From: Bacteroidales bacterium
GTDB lineage: Bacteria; Bacteroidota; Bacteroidia; Bacteroidales; VadinHA17
Assembly (NCBI GenBank): GCA_016715075.1
Contig: JADKBK010000007.1
Coordinates: forward strand, 186,001 to 250,000
Length of the DNA stretch: 64,000 nucleotides
Direction: 5' to 3'
Positions 9,000 through 18,414 of the stretch are shown here, one piece after another. The notes under the pieces were generated by a model. That model saw nothing but the letters and a program-made list of their open reading frames with translations. It was not told the DNA's origin and made no database searches. The translations under genes were made by a program, and so were the position numbers. The first letter of the stretch is position 1; every line of letters begins with the position of its first letter.

Positions 9000-9755
9000 A
9001 TGAACGTATTAATAATTGAAGATGAAAGTTTTGCTGCTGATAAACTGGAGCTGATGCTTAAAGAAACTGACCCGTCGATAAATATTATAGCAAAACTGGG
9101 TTCTGTAAAGGAATCGGTGCAATGGTTTTCTCAGCACCGGGCTGATTTGATTTTTCTCGATATTCAGCTTTCAGATGGCATCAGTTTCAGCATATTTGAA
9201 CAAGTGAGCATTAATACGCCCATAATTTTCACAACCGCATATGACCAATATTCGATTAAAGCGTTTCAGGTTAACAGCATTTCTTACTTATTAAAACCAA
9301 TAAGAAAGAATGATCTTGCTGACAGTCTTCAAAAATACAGAACATTAAAAACTGCCTTCAGCATTGATTTTGATATGCTTCTGGCAAATATCCACGGGAG
9401 AGAACCAGGATTTAAGAAACGGTTCCTGATTCAGACCGGTGAAAAGATCAGGAAAATTGAAGTGTCTGAAATAGCCTATTTCCATACCCTTGGCAAAGGA
9501 GTTTACCTGCGTACTTTCCCTGGCAATAGCTTTTCAATAGAATACACCCTTGACAAGCTGGAAACCATACTTGACCCCTCGGTGTTTTTCAGGATTAACC
9601 GGAAATACCTGGTGAGTATGGATTCAATAGCAAACATGGTGGCATATTCCCGAGGGCGGGTGAAACTGGACATCAAGCCGAAACCTGACGATGAGCTCGA
9701 TACGGTTGTTAGTATTGATCGTTCTTCAGACTTCAGAAAGTGGCTAAACAGCTAA
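9000..9755 (+). CDS. LytTR-family response regulator
   Basis: A 251-residue two-domain regulator. The receiver domain (1-120) has acidic residues E7/D8, phospho-acceptor D54 in LIFLDIQLSDG, a switch threonine in IIFTTAYD and the lysine in YLLKPI. The LytTR DNA-binding domain (about 140-250) shows IEVSEIAYFHTLGKGVYLRT and FFRINRKYLVSMDSI. It is the partner of the adjacent LytS kinase, with which it shares an operon. Such pairs usually control nearby genes; candidates here are the small membrane protein downstream and the haem-propeller gene, but no binding site was identified. Confidence 0.92.
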   Translation: MNVLIIEDESFAADKLELMLKETDPSINIIAKLGSVKESVQWFSQHRADLIFLDIQLSDGISFSIFEQVSINTPIIFTTAYDQYSIKAFQVNSISYLLKPIRKNDLADSLQKYRTLKTAFSIDFDMLLANIHGREPGFKKRFLIQTGEKIRKIEVSEIAYFHTLGKGVYLRTFPGNSFSIEYTLDKLETILDPSVFFRINRKYLVSMDSIANMVAYSRGRVKLDIKPKPDDELDTVVSIDRSSDFRKWLNS

Positions 9756-9820
9756 GGAGACTTTAATTCTGTCAATCCTGCTCAAATCTGCAAACATTTT
9801 TTTCTTTAAGTTTTGATTTA

Positions 9821-10255
9821 ATGAATAAAACGGGCTATAAATTATCCAGATCACTTACAACTCTTTCAATAGTATTTTTTGCCGGCGGAGTGTGGGATAC
9901 AATTGCAGCGATAATGTACTTTTTTTTGATTGGTACCGGCCGTAAAATCGCCAATCCTTCAACAGACCCTTTTTTCTCTGTTTTTCTGGGATCTTTTTTT
10001 CTCTGTTTTGCCTATTTACAATTCCTGTCGGCTTTCAATATTAAACGTTATGCTTTAAATGTGGGCTGTCTGATCATTGGCAGGGTGTTTTATATTATCC
10101 AGCTATATCTGTTTATGGGTTTTGTCAATGATTTTCCCTCAACATTCTGGTTCACCGGTATAATTGACGGCCTTTTAACTATTCTCTATTTGGTTTTTGC
10201 CATTCGGGGTGGACTGGCGATTCGCGATTTGTTCCTCCCGAAAATTAACAGCTAA
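9821..10255 (+). CDS. small membrane protein, four predicted helices
   Basis: A 144-residue integral membrane protein without a recognised family. Hydrophobic segments lie at about 12-38, 50-70, 80-103 and 112-135, with a basic N-terminus. It starts 65 bases after the LytTR regulator on the same strand and may be transcribed with the two-component pair. The 270 bases that follow hold no convincing gene. Confidence 0.6.
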   Translation: MNKTGYKLSRSLTTLSIVFFAGGVWDTIAAIMYFFLIGTGRKIANPSTDPFFSVFLGSFFLCFAYLQFLSAFNIKRYALNVGCLIIGRVFYIIQLYLFMGFVNDFPSTFWFTGIIDGLLTILYLVFAIRGGLAIRDLFLPKINS

Positions 10256-10527
10256 TTATAATTTCTTCTATGAGAAATTGAGAATGGTCAGGTTTATATT
10301 GTCCGATAAAATCTCCTTCTTCCAGGGCTACTGTATTGATACAAATACCGGTTTCTCTGGTGAAAAGCTGGACAAACAGACAACAGAGACATTCCGCTTC
10401 AAACAGGGGTAAACACATTGTGTAAAGACTTAAAAGACAACTATAGAATGTTCCCGGATGCATTCATTCAGATTTTATTCTATATATTTAAAACCTCTTC
10501 AGAGCTAACTTATTTAAAAGAGTCTTT

Positions 10528-12255
10528 ATGAATAGAATTAAGATTATCATATACGTCACTGTCTTTGTTCTTATTACAGCGATCATTCTCCTTGTTTTTC
10601 TGAGAAAAGATGAGACCTCATCAGGATTGTCTATAAGATATCCCTTTAATAATGCTGTTTTTCCGCCAGAGTTTCCTGCTCCGACTTTTGAGTGGAATAG
10701 TACAGTGAAAGATACCTCTTCATGGGAAGTCGCCCTTTTTACCAGGGATAAGAAATATGCAATACGTACCACTACAACGCACACAACCTGGACCCCGGAA
10801 GAATCAGAATGGGATAGTATAAAAATCCTTTCCGGACATCACAGGATCTTTTTTACTCTTAACAAAGCAGGCAGAAGCAGGCTAACCGGGAAGATCTCTT
10901 TCATTATAAGTCCTGATACTGTCGGCGCTCCGATCCTTTACAGACAGATGCCTGTCCCTTTCATTATAGCTGAAAGAAATCTGGATTCAATGAATTATCT
11001 GCTTATTAATGTAGGGAGTAAAAACAAGCCACATGTAGCTATGAAAGGATTTACGGTTTGCGGCAATTGTCATTCGTTCAGTGCAGATGGAAAAACAATC
11101 GGGCTGGATCTGGACGCAGGTCTGCGAGATAAAGGTGGTTACTTCATTTCTCCGATAAAGGATACCGTATTGTTTAATCCTGATAACTTCATGTCGTGGT
11201 CGAAGATAGAGCAGAGAAGAACTTTTGGTCTTTTTTCAAAATTATCTCCTGATGGCCGGTATGTTGTTACTACTGTTAAAGACAGGGTGGTAATAAAGAA
11301 TTTCCCGATCAGCCCTGTTGAGAACATAATTTTTTCACAACTGTTCTTTCCTGTTAATGGTCATCTCGCAGTATATGACCGTCAGACACATACTCTGAAA
11401 GAACTTCCCGGAGCAAATTCTGAGGAATACGTACAAAGCAATGCCATTTGGACACCCGACGGTAAAAGCATAATTTTTTCAAGAGCCACAGCTCTGCCTC
11501 GGGATAGTAATATATATGAGATTAATGTTCAGGATGAGGATCTCATCAGTCAGTTTGTAAATAGACAGAGATCCTTCAAATACGATCTCTGTATTATACC
11601 CTTTAATAATGGTAACGGGGGAGAGGCTGTCCCGATCAGGGGAGCATCCGGCAACGGCAAAAGCAACTATTTTCCGGCGGTCTCACCTGATGGTAAATGG
11701 TTGGTTTTCTGTCAGGCTGAGAATTTTATGCTGCTTATGCCGGACAGCCGTCTGTTTATTATACCCCTCAGTGGAGGAAAAGCAAGAATGCTCAACAGCA
11801 ATTTATATTCAATGAATTCATGGCATGCCTGGTCACCAAACAGCAAATGGATGGTATTTGCTTCAAAAGGGCTGAGTATATATACTGATATGTTCATTAC
11901 CCATATTGATGAAGACGGGCAGGATGGCATACCTGTCTTACTTGAAAAAGCAAGGGTTCCTCATAAAGTGATAAACTATCCCGAATTTCTTAACAGCAAA
12001 CCTGAAGACACATTCATGATGGAATATGATTATGTTGAACTTGCGCATATCAAGCTGGCATTGAAAAAAGGTGATATTGAAAAGGCAAAAGGACTCTTCC
12101 ACGAACTCGAAGAACAGAAGCCCTTTTTCTTCTCAGAGGATTGTCTGGAACTGAGCGATATGCTTAAAACAATGGGACTTACCAAGGAATCGGAGAAATA
12201 TGCTGAACAGGCCAGACATACAATAAATGCCAATGTATTTGATAAAACGGAATAA
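10528..12255 (+). CDS. TolB-like beta-propeller protein with a c-type haem motif
   Basis: A 575-residue envelope protein anchored by an N-terminal hydrophobic helix (about 5-25). A fibronectin-like beta segment (about 35-135) comes next, then VCGNCHSF, in which C178-x-x-C181-H182 is a textbook covalent haem c site. Several PD40/WD40-like blades follow, each with a SPDG-type turn (LSPDGRY, TPDGKSI, SPDGKWL, SPNSKWM), and a helical TPR-like tail (about 510-570). The combination suggests a periplasmic or surface monohaem protein on a propeller scaffold. Function is unknown: electron transfer or structural use of the haem are both possible. It has no tight neighbours; the start follows 270 non-coding bases. 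Confidence 0.7.
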   Translation: MNRIKIIIYVTVFVLITAIILLVFLRKDETSSGLSIRYPFNNAVFPPEFPAPTFEWNSTVKDTSSWEVALFTRDKKYAIRTTTTHTTWTPEESEWDSIKILSGHHRIFFTLNKAGRSRLTGKISFIISPDTVGAPILYRQMPVPFIIAERNLDSMNYLLINVGSKNKPHVAMKGFTVCGNCHSFSADGKTIGLDLDAGLRDKGGYFISPIKDTVLFNPDNFMSWSKIEQRRTFGLFSKLSPDGRYVVTTVKDRVVIKNFPISPVENIIFSQLFFPVNGHLAVYDRQTHTLKELPGANSEEYVQSNAIWTPDGKSIIFSRATALPRDSNIYEINVQDEDLISQFVNRQRSFKYDLCIIPFNNGNGGEAVPIRGASGNGKSNYFPAVSPDGKWLVFCQAENFMLLMPDSRLFIIPLSGGKARMLNSNLYSMNSWHAWSPNSKWMVFASKGLSIYTDMFITHIDEDGQDGIPVLLEKARVPHKVINYPEFLNSKPEDTFMMEYDYVELAHIKLALKKGDIEKAKGLFHELEEQKPFFFSEDCLELSDMLKTMGLTKESEKYAEQARHTINANVFDKTE

Positions 12256-12386
12256 TAAGCTGCCATCTTCAGGGTGATGAAGAAGAATGCAACTTCATGA
12301 TAATCTGATAATCTTAGTAATGATTACAAGAGAATTATATATCATTTCCGGAATAAAATCTTTAATTTTCAGTTTTAAAAGAACAA

Positions 12387-13268
12387 ATGGCAGAAAAGGA
12401 TAAAATTTTCAGCCTTGATCTGATGTACAATGATGTACCGATGCCCTTTGTCATTAAAAAGCTTGATGGGATCGATAGCATAGCCATTGGGAAAGAAGCC
12501 TATCCTCACAGGCATAATTACTACTCTGTAATATGGTTTTATTCGGGTGAAGGCAGCCACATTATTGATTTCAGGGTATATCCGATAAAGAAGGACCATG
12601 TTTTTTTTGTCAGTCCCTACCAGGTACATCAGGTGATCATCGATTCACGCATCAACGGTTATGTAATTTTATTCACATCTGAATTTCTTGAAAAAAACAG
12701 CATACAGAATGATTTCATATCCAATCTGAAATTATTTCACAACAGTGATGAGACGCCACCACTTTCTCTTAATGAGGCAACTGTGGAAAGACTGAGAATT
12801 TTCGCCGACAGCATGATGTCTGCCTTCAATTGTCAGACAGATATGTATCTGGAAATCATAGGCGCATATCTGAAACTTTTTCTGATAGAGTGCAATGGAC
12901 AATGCTCGCTCTCTCCGGGTTCCAATCTTCAGAGTCTTGAAGTAAGTAAAACGCTGGTGAAGAGTTTTAAGGACCTGGTAGAGAGGCAGTACTCAAAGAG
13001 CCATCAGGTAAAAGATTATGCAGAAACTCTTAATGTTACTCCAAACTACCTTAATGAAGTAATCAAGAGTTCAATGAATATTCCGGCAAAGGAATTTATT
13101 CAGAGCCGGCTGATCCTTGAAGCTAAAAGGATGGCACTGTTTACGGAAAAAAGTGTCAAGGAGATCGGTTTTGATCTTGGTTTTGAAGACCCGTCTCATT
13201 TCAGCAAGTTTTTTAAAAGCAATACCGGTCAATCGCTTAATTCATTCAAGGAAAATATGACCTTATAG
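12387..13268 (+). CDS. AraC-family transcriptional regulator
   Basis: A 293-residue cytoplasmic regulator. The N-terminal half (about 15-160) is a cupin-like sensing domain with HRHNYYSVIWF near residue 40. The C-terminal AraC domain (about 195-290) carries two helix-turn-helix motifs: VKDYAETLNVTPNYLNEVIK and the second with KEIGFDLGFEDPSHFSKFFK, followed by GQSLNSF. Downstream are YceI and pirin genes on the same strand, 135 bases away behind a possible promoter; they are plausible targets but this is inference. The effector is unknown. Confidence 0.9.
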   Translation: MAEKDKIFSLDLMYNDVPMPFVIKKLDGIDSIAIGKEAYPHRHNYYSVIWFYSGEGSHIIDFRVYPIKKDHVFFVSPYQVHQVIIDSRINGYVILFTSEFLEKNSIQNDFISNLKLFHNSDETPPLSLNEATVERLRIFADSMMSAFNCQTDMYLEIIGAYLKLFLIECNGQCSLSPGSNLQSLEVSKTLVKSFKDLVERQYSKSHQVKDYAETLNVTPNYLNEVIKSSMNIPAKEFIQSRLILEAKRMALFTEKSVKEIGFDLGFEDPSHFSKFFKSNTGQSLNSFKENMTL

Positions 13269-13365
13269 CAGGAAAGGGGTTAGATAAATCCATTATTCTG
13301 CATATAGCCTTGATTTCTACCACTGATACCGTAATTTATACATTTTCTGCCAGTGCAGACTGTAA

Positions 13366-13373
13366 TACCTTTG
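13366..13373 (+). promoter_or_regulatory. possible -7 element for the YceI gene
   Basis: TACCTTTG fits the Bacteroidota -7 consensus TAnnTTTG and lies 30 bases before the YceI start codon. No good -33 TTTG is found at the expected spacing (only a TTTC near 13344), so the promoter may need an activator. Confidence 0.35.
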
Positions 13374-13403
13374 TCACATAAAAATTAAATAAAAATTAAG
13401 ACA

Positions 13404-13949
13404 ATGAGCACAACAGAAAAAACTAAATGGGCCTTGGACCCTTCGCACAGTGAAATAGCATTCAAGGTTAAACATCTTATGATAACCAATGTTAAAGGGG
13501 TCTTCAAGGATTTCAGCGCCAGTGTTACAACAACCGGAGGAGATTTCACAACATCTGAAATTGAATTCTCTTTAAATCCTGCATCTGTTGATACAGGAGC
13601 TGTTGACCGCGATAATCACCTTAGAAGTGCAGATTTTTTTGATGTTGAAAAGTACGGAAGGTTAAGTTTTTCAGGAAAGAAAGCTGAAAAAGCTGACAAT
13701 GACGGAAATTATATATTACATGGAGACCTGACTATTAAAGATGTTACCAAACCTGTAAAACTGAATGTTGAATTTGCAGGAGTGGCTAAAGATCCATGGG
13801 GAAATGAGAAAGCAGGTTATACAATTACAGGAAAAATTCACAGGAAGGATTTCGGATTGAACTGGAATGCTGCCCTCGAAGCCGGCGGTGTCCTGGTAAG
13901 TGAAGATGTGACAATATCCTGCGATGTCCAACTTGTGAAACAAGGATGA
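13404..13949 (+). CDS. YceI-family lipocalin-like polyisoprenoid-binding protein
   Basis: A 181-residue beta-barrel protein of the YceI family, which binds polyisoprenoid lipids. Family signatures are the opening KWALDPSHSEIAFKVKHLMI, then the GVFKDF segment, SADFFDVEKYG, and the C-terminal DFGLNWN. No signal peptide is visible, so this member is probably cytoplasmic, unlike the periplasmic Escherichia coli protein. The pirin gene follows 50 bases downstream on the same strand; YceI and pirin genes are often neighbours in stress-responsive loci. The role here is inferred from family only. Confidence 0.92.
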   Translation: MSTTEKTKWALDPSHSEIAFKVKHLMITNVKGVFKDFSASVTTTGGDFTTSEIEFSLNPASVDTGAVDRDNHLRSADFFDVEKYGRLSFSGKKAEKADNDGNYILHGDLTIKDVTKPVKLNVEFAGVAKDPWGNEKAGYTITGKIHRKDFGLNWNAALEAGGVLVSEDVTISCDVQLVKQG

Positions 13950-13999
13950 ACTTAACAGGATTTTTGCCGTTTATTGAATATAGATAATAAAACCGAAAC

Positions 14000-14716
14000 A
14001 TGGCAAATACAATTCTTCACAAAGCTGATAGCCGTGGTCTGGCAGACCATGGCTGGCTGCTTAGCAGACACACTTTCAGCTTTGCCAATTATTATAATCC
14101 CGACAGGATGAATTTTGGTGCATTAAGGGTACTGAATGACGATATTGTTGAGGCAGGAAAGGGTTTTGGAACACATCCGCATGATAACATGGAGATCATC
14201 TCCATTCCTCTTGAGGGCGATCTTGAACACAGGGACAGCATGGGGAATGTATCTGTTATCAGACATGGCGATATACAGGTAATGAGCGCCGGAACAGGAA
14301 TATTCCACAGCGAATTCAATAAAAACAGCGATCAGGATGTTAAATTCCTTCAGATCTGGGTTTTCCCCGATAAAAAGAATGTTACTCCACGATACGATCA
14401 GATCAGTTTAAATATTAACGACCGTATCAATAAACTTCAGCAGGTGCTCTCCCCAAATGAGGATGACGAAGGTGTATGGATCAATCAGAATGCATGGTTC
14501 CATATCGGAAGGTTCAGTAAAGGGATCAATACAGAATATAAATTAAAGGCAAAAGGGAATGGGGTTTATGCCTTTATTTTAAGCGGGAATGTGACAATTA
14601 ATAGTCAGCAATTAAAATCCCGTGATGGGTTTGGCATATGGGATACTGAAAAGCTGAAAATCAGTTCGGATACCGATTCCGAGTTCCTGCTTATGGAAGT
14701 GCCGATGGTAATATAA
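14000..14716 (+). CDS. pirin-family bicupin protein
   Basis: A 238-residue bicupin. The N-terminal pirin cupin shows DHGWLLSRHTFSFANYY, the metal site FGTHPHDNMEIISI (two histidines and a glutamate), and GTGIFHSEFN with a further histidine. The second cupin (about 150-235) lacks a full metal site. Related proteins such as YhhW show quercetinase activity in vitro, but the physiological role is generally unsettled. It lies 50 bases after YceI and is probably co-transcribed. A long palindromic repeat immediately downstream probably ends or processes the transcript. Confidence 0.9.
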   Translation: MANTILHKADSRGLADHGWLLSRHTFSFANYYNPDRMNFGALRVLNDDIVEAGKGFGTHPHDNMEIISIPLEGDLEHRDSMGNVSVIRHGDIQVMSAGTGIFHSEFNKNSDQDVKFLQIWVFPDKKNVTPRYDQISLNINDRINKLQQVLSPNEDDEGVWINQNAWFHIGRFSKGINTEYKLKAKGNGVYAFILSGNVTINSQQLKSRDGFGIWDTEKLKISSDTDSEFLLMEVPMVI

Positions 14717-14729
14717 ATATGTTCTTTAT

Positions 14730-14832
14730 TTAAACACGAAGGACACAAAGGATACACAAAGTACACAGAGTAAATAGTTTATAATAAATACTTTGTGTCC
14801 TTTGTGAAAAACCTTTGTGTCCTTCGTGTTTA
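14730..14832. repeat. long imperfect palindromic repeat with CTTTGTG arms
   Basis: The left arm at 14730-14760 (TTAAACACGAAGGACACAAA then GGATACACAAAG) is matched in reverse complement by the right arm from about 14789 to 14832, which ends CCTTTGTGTCCTTCGTGTTT. The two arms flank an AT-rich centre. It lies between pirin and GH95 and could fold into a long hairpin. Similar paired-arm elements occur at 19821-19911, 34562-34773 and 54063-54214. Confidence 0.75.
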
Positions 14833-14913
14833 AAGGATTTTGATTTAAATTTCTGGTTAGGATTGAAAGATAATCCCTAATTTTGGTACAATACTAAACC
14901 TGTATTATGCAAA

Positions 14914-17403
14914 ATGAGATTTAAAGTCCTGATGTCCATGAGAATAAGAACCATCCTGAGAATAAGAACCATCCTAACACTCATCCTGCTGGTATTCTTT
15001 CACTTTTCCTGCACAGAAAAGAAAGATATTCCGGATAACAATAACCGGTTATGGTACAGATATCCTGCAAAGTACTGGAATAGTCAGGCATTACATCTTG
15101 GTAATGGCTATTTTGGCGCCTCCTTTTTTGGCGGGATTGAAAAAGAGGTATTTGCTATCTCTGAAAAGAGCATGTGGACAGGCGGGCCCGCAAATGGCAA
15201 ATGGGAGAAGGCAGGGGTAAATCCAAAAGCGAAAGGGACTCTTCCCCTGATAAGAAAAGCGATATTGAACGGACACAGTCAGATGGCAGACAGTCTTATC
15301 TCTGGAAATTTCTTCGGTTCATCAGAACTATTCGGCAACTTTACCTCAGTAGGGAATCTAGAAATTAATTTTCTGAACCCTGATACCATAGCAGAAAATT
15401 ACAGGAGAGTACTTGACCTTGAAAATTCGACAGGTTTGGTTGAATATGATCTCAATAAGACAGCATTTAAAAGAGAGTATTTCTGTTCTTATCCCGACAG
15501 GGTTCTGGCTATAAGATTTACTGCCAGTAAACCTGAAAAGATCTCTTTTGATCTGAACATGGATATATTTCAGGATTCATCTGTTGTTGAGATCTCAGGA
15601 AATTATTACCGTGTAAAAGGATTCATAAATGGGAACCTGCGTCCATTCAATGTTCTTATATATGTAAGGAATAAAGGAGGAATTATTGGGAAGGATGGAG
15701 GTTTATTAACAGTAAGAGGTTCGGATTCAGTTGAGTTGTACATGACTGTGGCAACAGACTACCTCATGAAATATCCTGATTACTCAGGCGAGGAGCCTGG
15801 GAAATTAACAAGTGAGATGATTGGAAAAGTAGTCAGCAGTGATTTTGAAAGTCTTAAGAATCATCATCTGGCCGACTACAAATCATTATACGACAGGGTT
15901 ACTTTTTCTGTAGAGGGTAACAGGGAAGCTGAAAAGCTGCCTACCAATGAACGGTTCAACAGACTCAAAGAGGGCAAATCCGATCCGGGCTATAAGACTC
16001 TTGCATTTAATCTTGGCAGATATATGATTATCAGTTCCTCCCGCCCCGGTACACTGCCTGCAAATCTTCAGGGTGTATGGAATACTTTTATGGCTGCACC
16101 ATGGGCAGGTAATTATCAGAGCAATATTAATCTCCAGGAAATATACTGGTCATGCGGTCCGACTGATCTTGAAGAGTGTGAGCAGGCATACGTCGACTGG
16201 ATTGACAACCTCTCGGTCTCCGGGAAAGAAATTGCAAAACGTGTTTATGGTACAGATGGTTGGGTAAGTCATACAACCGGCAATATCTGGGGACATGCAG
16301 CTCCGATTGGAGGTCATCCCTGGGGTATGTACCCAATGGGAGCAGCATGGCATTGCCAGGTTATCTGGGACCACTTTGCATTTACGCAGGATACTCAGTA
16401 CCTAAGAAAGCAGGCTTACCCTCTTCTTAAAGGTGCCACTGTTTTCTGGCTTGAAAATCTGGTCAGATATAAAGGTTATCTGATCACAGCGCCAACAGTT
16501 TCGGCTGAACATGGTGCCCTAATGACTGATCGTGGACTTAATCCGGCTTTTCATGATTCCATCAGTACAAAATACAGTTATTCGATACCAGGGGTATACC
16601 AGGATATGGAAATGTTATGGGATCTTTTCACCAATACCTCCAAAGCAGCCAGAATTGCCGGCGATAATAATTTCGCAGATTCCATTCTGAAAATCAGGCA
16701 GGATCTATTACCCCTAAAAACGGGGAAATATGGCCAGTTGCAGGAATGGTATGAGGATATTGATAATCCTGAATGTCATCACAGGCATATAGCTCATTTA
16801 TATGCAGTTTGCCCTGGCAACCAGATCAGTCCCTTAGCTGCACCTGAATTGGCAGAGGCAGCAAGGAAATCTTTAAATATGAGAGGTGACGGGCGGTTTC
16901 CCGAACAGGAACTGGCTGCCGGCGGTAACTGGGCAAGGGCTCATCGTATGTGGTGCTGGACAAGACTGTCTGACGGAAACAGGGCCAATAAGATAATGAC
17001 GGAGATGCTTACGGAAGAGGGGTTTGAAAATGTTCTGACTTATCAGCATGCAGATTATGGCTGGGAACGTAATGATCTTTTTATGGAAGGTAAATTATAC
17101 TGCCATTTTCAACTGGACGGTTCGGCATCACTTCCAGGCTGCATCGCCGAGATGCTTGTACAGTCCCATACAGGCGAAATAGAACTTCTCCCTGCTCTGC
17201 CAGATGAATTAAAAACCGGAAAAGTAAGAGGTCTGAAGGCCAGAGGCGGATATAAAATTGATATGGAATGGGAAGAAGGAGAACTAAAAAGTGCTGAAGT
17301 ATATGCGGGAAAGGGTTGTCCGGCACCTGCAATCCGTTTACGGAACAAATTAATTGATCTCAATGCCCCCGGAATAGTGCACTTCAAATGGCTTCAGGAT
17401 TAA
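14914..17403 (+). CDS. GH95-type alpha-L-fucosidase/galactosidase, lipoprotein
   Basis: An 829-residue secreted glycosidase of family GH95, which cleaves alpha-1,2-linked L-fucose or alpha-L-galactose by inversion. After a basic, hydrophobic leader ending in a lipobox-like FSC (about residue 33) comes the N-terminal beta-sandwich (WYRYPAKYWNSQALHLGNGY). An (alpha/alpha)6 barrel follows, with the candidate general acid E532 in VSAEHGA and the conserved D735 in FQLDGSA, and then a C-terminal beta domain with EIELLPALPDE. The leader contains an 18-base tandem duplication (14941-14976) encoding two copies of RIRTIL. The esterase gene lies 28 bases downstream, suggesting joint action on an acetylated fucosylated glycan. 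Confidence 0.9.
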   Translation: MRFKVLMSMRIRTILRIRTILTLILLVFFHFSCTEKKDIPDNNNRLWYRYPAKYWNSQALHLGNGYFGASFFGGIEKEVFAISEKSMWTGGPANGKWEKAGVNPKAKGTLPLIRKAILNGHSQMADSLISGNFFGSSELFGNFTSVGNLEINFLNPDTIAENYRRVLDLENSTGLVEYDLNKTAFKREYFCSYPDRVLAIRFTASKPEKISFDLNMDIFQDSSVVEISGNYYRVKGFINGNLRPFNVLIYVRNKGGIIGKDGGLLTVRGSDSVELYMTVATDYLMKYPDYSGEEPGKLTSEMIGKVVSSDFESLKNHHLADYKSLYDRVTFSVEGNREAEKLPTNERFNRLKEGKSDPGYKTLAFNLGRYMIISSSRPGTLPANLQGVWNTFMAAPWAGNYQSNINLQEIYWSCGPTDLEECEQAYVDWIDNLSVSGKEIAKRVYGTDGWVSHTTGNIWGHAAPIGGHPWGMYPMGAAWHCQVIWDHFAFTQDTQYLRKQAYPLLKGATVFWLENLVRYKGYLITAPTVSAEHGALMTDRGLNPAFHDSISTKYSYSIPGVYQDMEMLWDLFTNTSKAARIAGDNNFADSILKIRQDLLPLKTGKYGQLQEWYEDIDNPECHHRHIAHLYAVCPGNQISPLAAPELAEAARKSLNMRGDGRFPEQELAAGGNWARAHRMWCWTRLSDGNRANKIMTEMLTEEGFENVLTYQHADYGWERNDLFMEGKLYCHFQLDGSASLPGCIAEMLVQSHTGEIELLPALPDELKTGKVRGLKARGGYKIDMEWEEGELKSAEVYAGKGCPAPAIRLRNKLIDLNAPGIVHFKWLQD
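14941..14976 (+). repeat. 18-base tandem duplication in the GH95 signal peptide
   Basis: Two adjacent 18-base copies differing only in the last base (G versus A). They encode two copies of RIRTIL before the hydrophobic core, lengthening the positively charged part of the leader without changing the reading frame. Confidence 0.85.
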
Positions 17404-17431
17404 AATAGTATAGAATTAATATTTTAGTAGT

Positions 17432-18349
17432 ATGAAGAAAATTATAGCATTATATATTCTGATATCTGTTTTTTTTACATGTTATGGACAGGTCGACAAA
17501 GCCAGTATTAGCAGTATAAAGAACAAACATCCTGACATTGCTTATGCATCCGGATCACCGGCACAGAAACTTGACATCTATCTGCCGGATAATTACTTTC
17601 AACCGCTTCCTGTTATTGTTTCCATCCATGGCGGAGCATTTATGATGGGTGATAAGCAGGATAGTCAGCTGGATCCTATGCTGGAGGGGCTTAAAAGAGG
17701 ATATGCTGTTATCAGTGTTAATTACAGATTAAGTGATGAGAGCAAATTCCCGGCTCTGGTTCATGATGTAAAGGCAGCTATCAGATGGATAAAAGCTAAT
17801 TCAGCAAGATATAATCTCAATCCCGGCAGAATTGCAGTCTGGGGAGGTTCAGCAGGTGGTTATCTGGCTTCAATTATCGGAACAACATCTGACATTGGGG
17901 TACTGGAAGATCTGAGTATGGGAAATTCAGGGTTTTCATCAGGCGTTCAGGCTGTGGTTGACTGGTTTGGACCTGTTGATTTTCTAAAGATGGATGATCA
18001 GTTTATTGAGAGCGGAAAGGGAAGAGCCAGCCATAGTGATAGTGATTCTCCCGAGAGCAGGCTTATGGGGAAACAGATTACTGAAATTCCGGAATCAGTG
18101 AGAAAAACAAACCCTGCAACATATATTTCCGCCGGTGATCCTCCTTTTTTTATTCAGCATGGCACTGATGATAACACTGTACCTGTACAGCAGTCTGAAA
18201 ACTTCTACAAAGATCTTGTTTCAGTGATGGGCAATGAAAGAGTTACACTAATGCTGTTGCAAGGAGCAGGTCATGGAGGCCCGGCTTTCAGTTCAAAGGA
18301 AAACCTTGACCTTATATTCACCTTTCTTGACAGATACCTAAAAAAATAG
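17432..18349 (+). CDS. secreted alpha/beta-hydrolase, acetyl-xylan/carbohydrate esterase-like
   Basis: A 305-residue serine hydrolase with a signal peptide (about 1-20). The oxyanion motif HGGAFMMGD, nucleophile S140 in GGSAGG, an aspartate in HGTDDNTVP (about 245) and a histidine in GAGHGG (about 278) complete the catalytic triad of the hormone-sensitive-lipase/BD-FAE-like group. Those enzymes often deacetylate or de-esterify plant glycans. It starts 28 bases after the GH95 gene on the same strand and is probably in its operon. The actual acyl substrate is inferred from context only. Confidence 0.88.
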   Translation: MKKIIALYILISVFFTCYGQVDKASISSIKNKHPDIAYASGSPAQKLDIYLPDNYFQPLPVIVSIHGGAFMMGDKQDSQLDPMLEGLKRGYAVISVNYRLSDESKFPALVHDVKAAIRWIKANSARYNLNPGRIAVWGGSAGGYLASIIGTTSDIGVLEDLSMGNSGFSSGVQAVVDWFGPVDFLKMDDQFIESGKGRASHSDSDSPESRLMGKQITEIPESVRKTNPATYISAGDPPFFIQHGTDDNTVPVQQSENFYKDLVSVMGNERVTLMLLQGAGHGGPAFSSKENLDLIFTFLDRYLKK

Positions 18350-18414
18350 GAAGCTGTATGGTATAATTTTTGCAGCAACAGGGATGGAAAGCTCATCAGT
18401 AAATCACAGTTCCT

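Noticed and set aside
10197..10412. 71-codon ORF overlapping the end of the small membrane protein
   Set aside because: Unrelated frame continuing into non-coding DNA; no start signal and no protein-like pattern.
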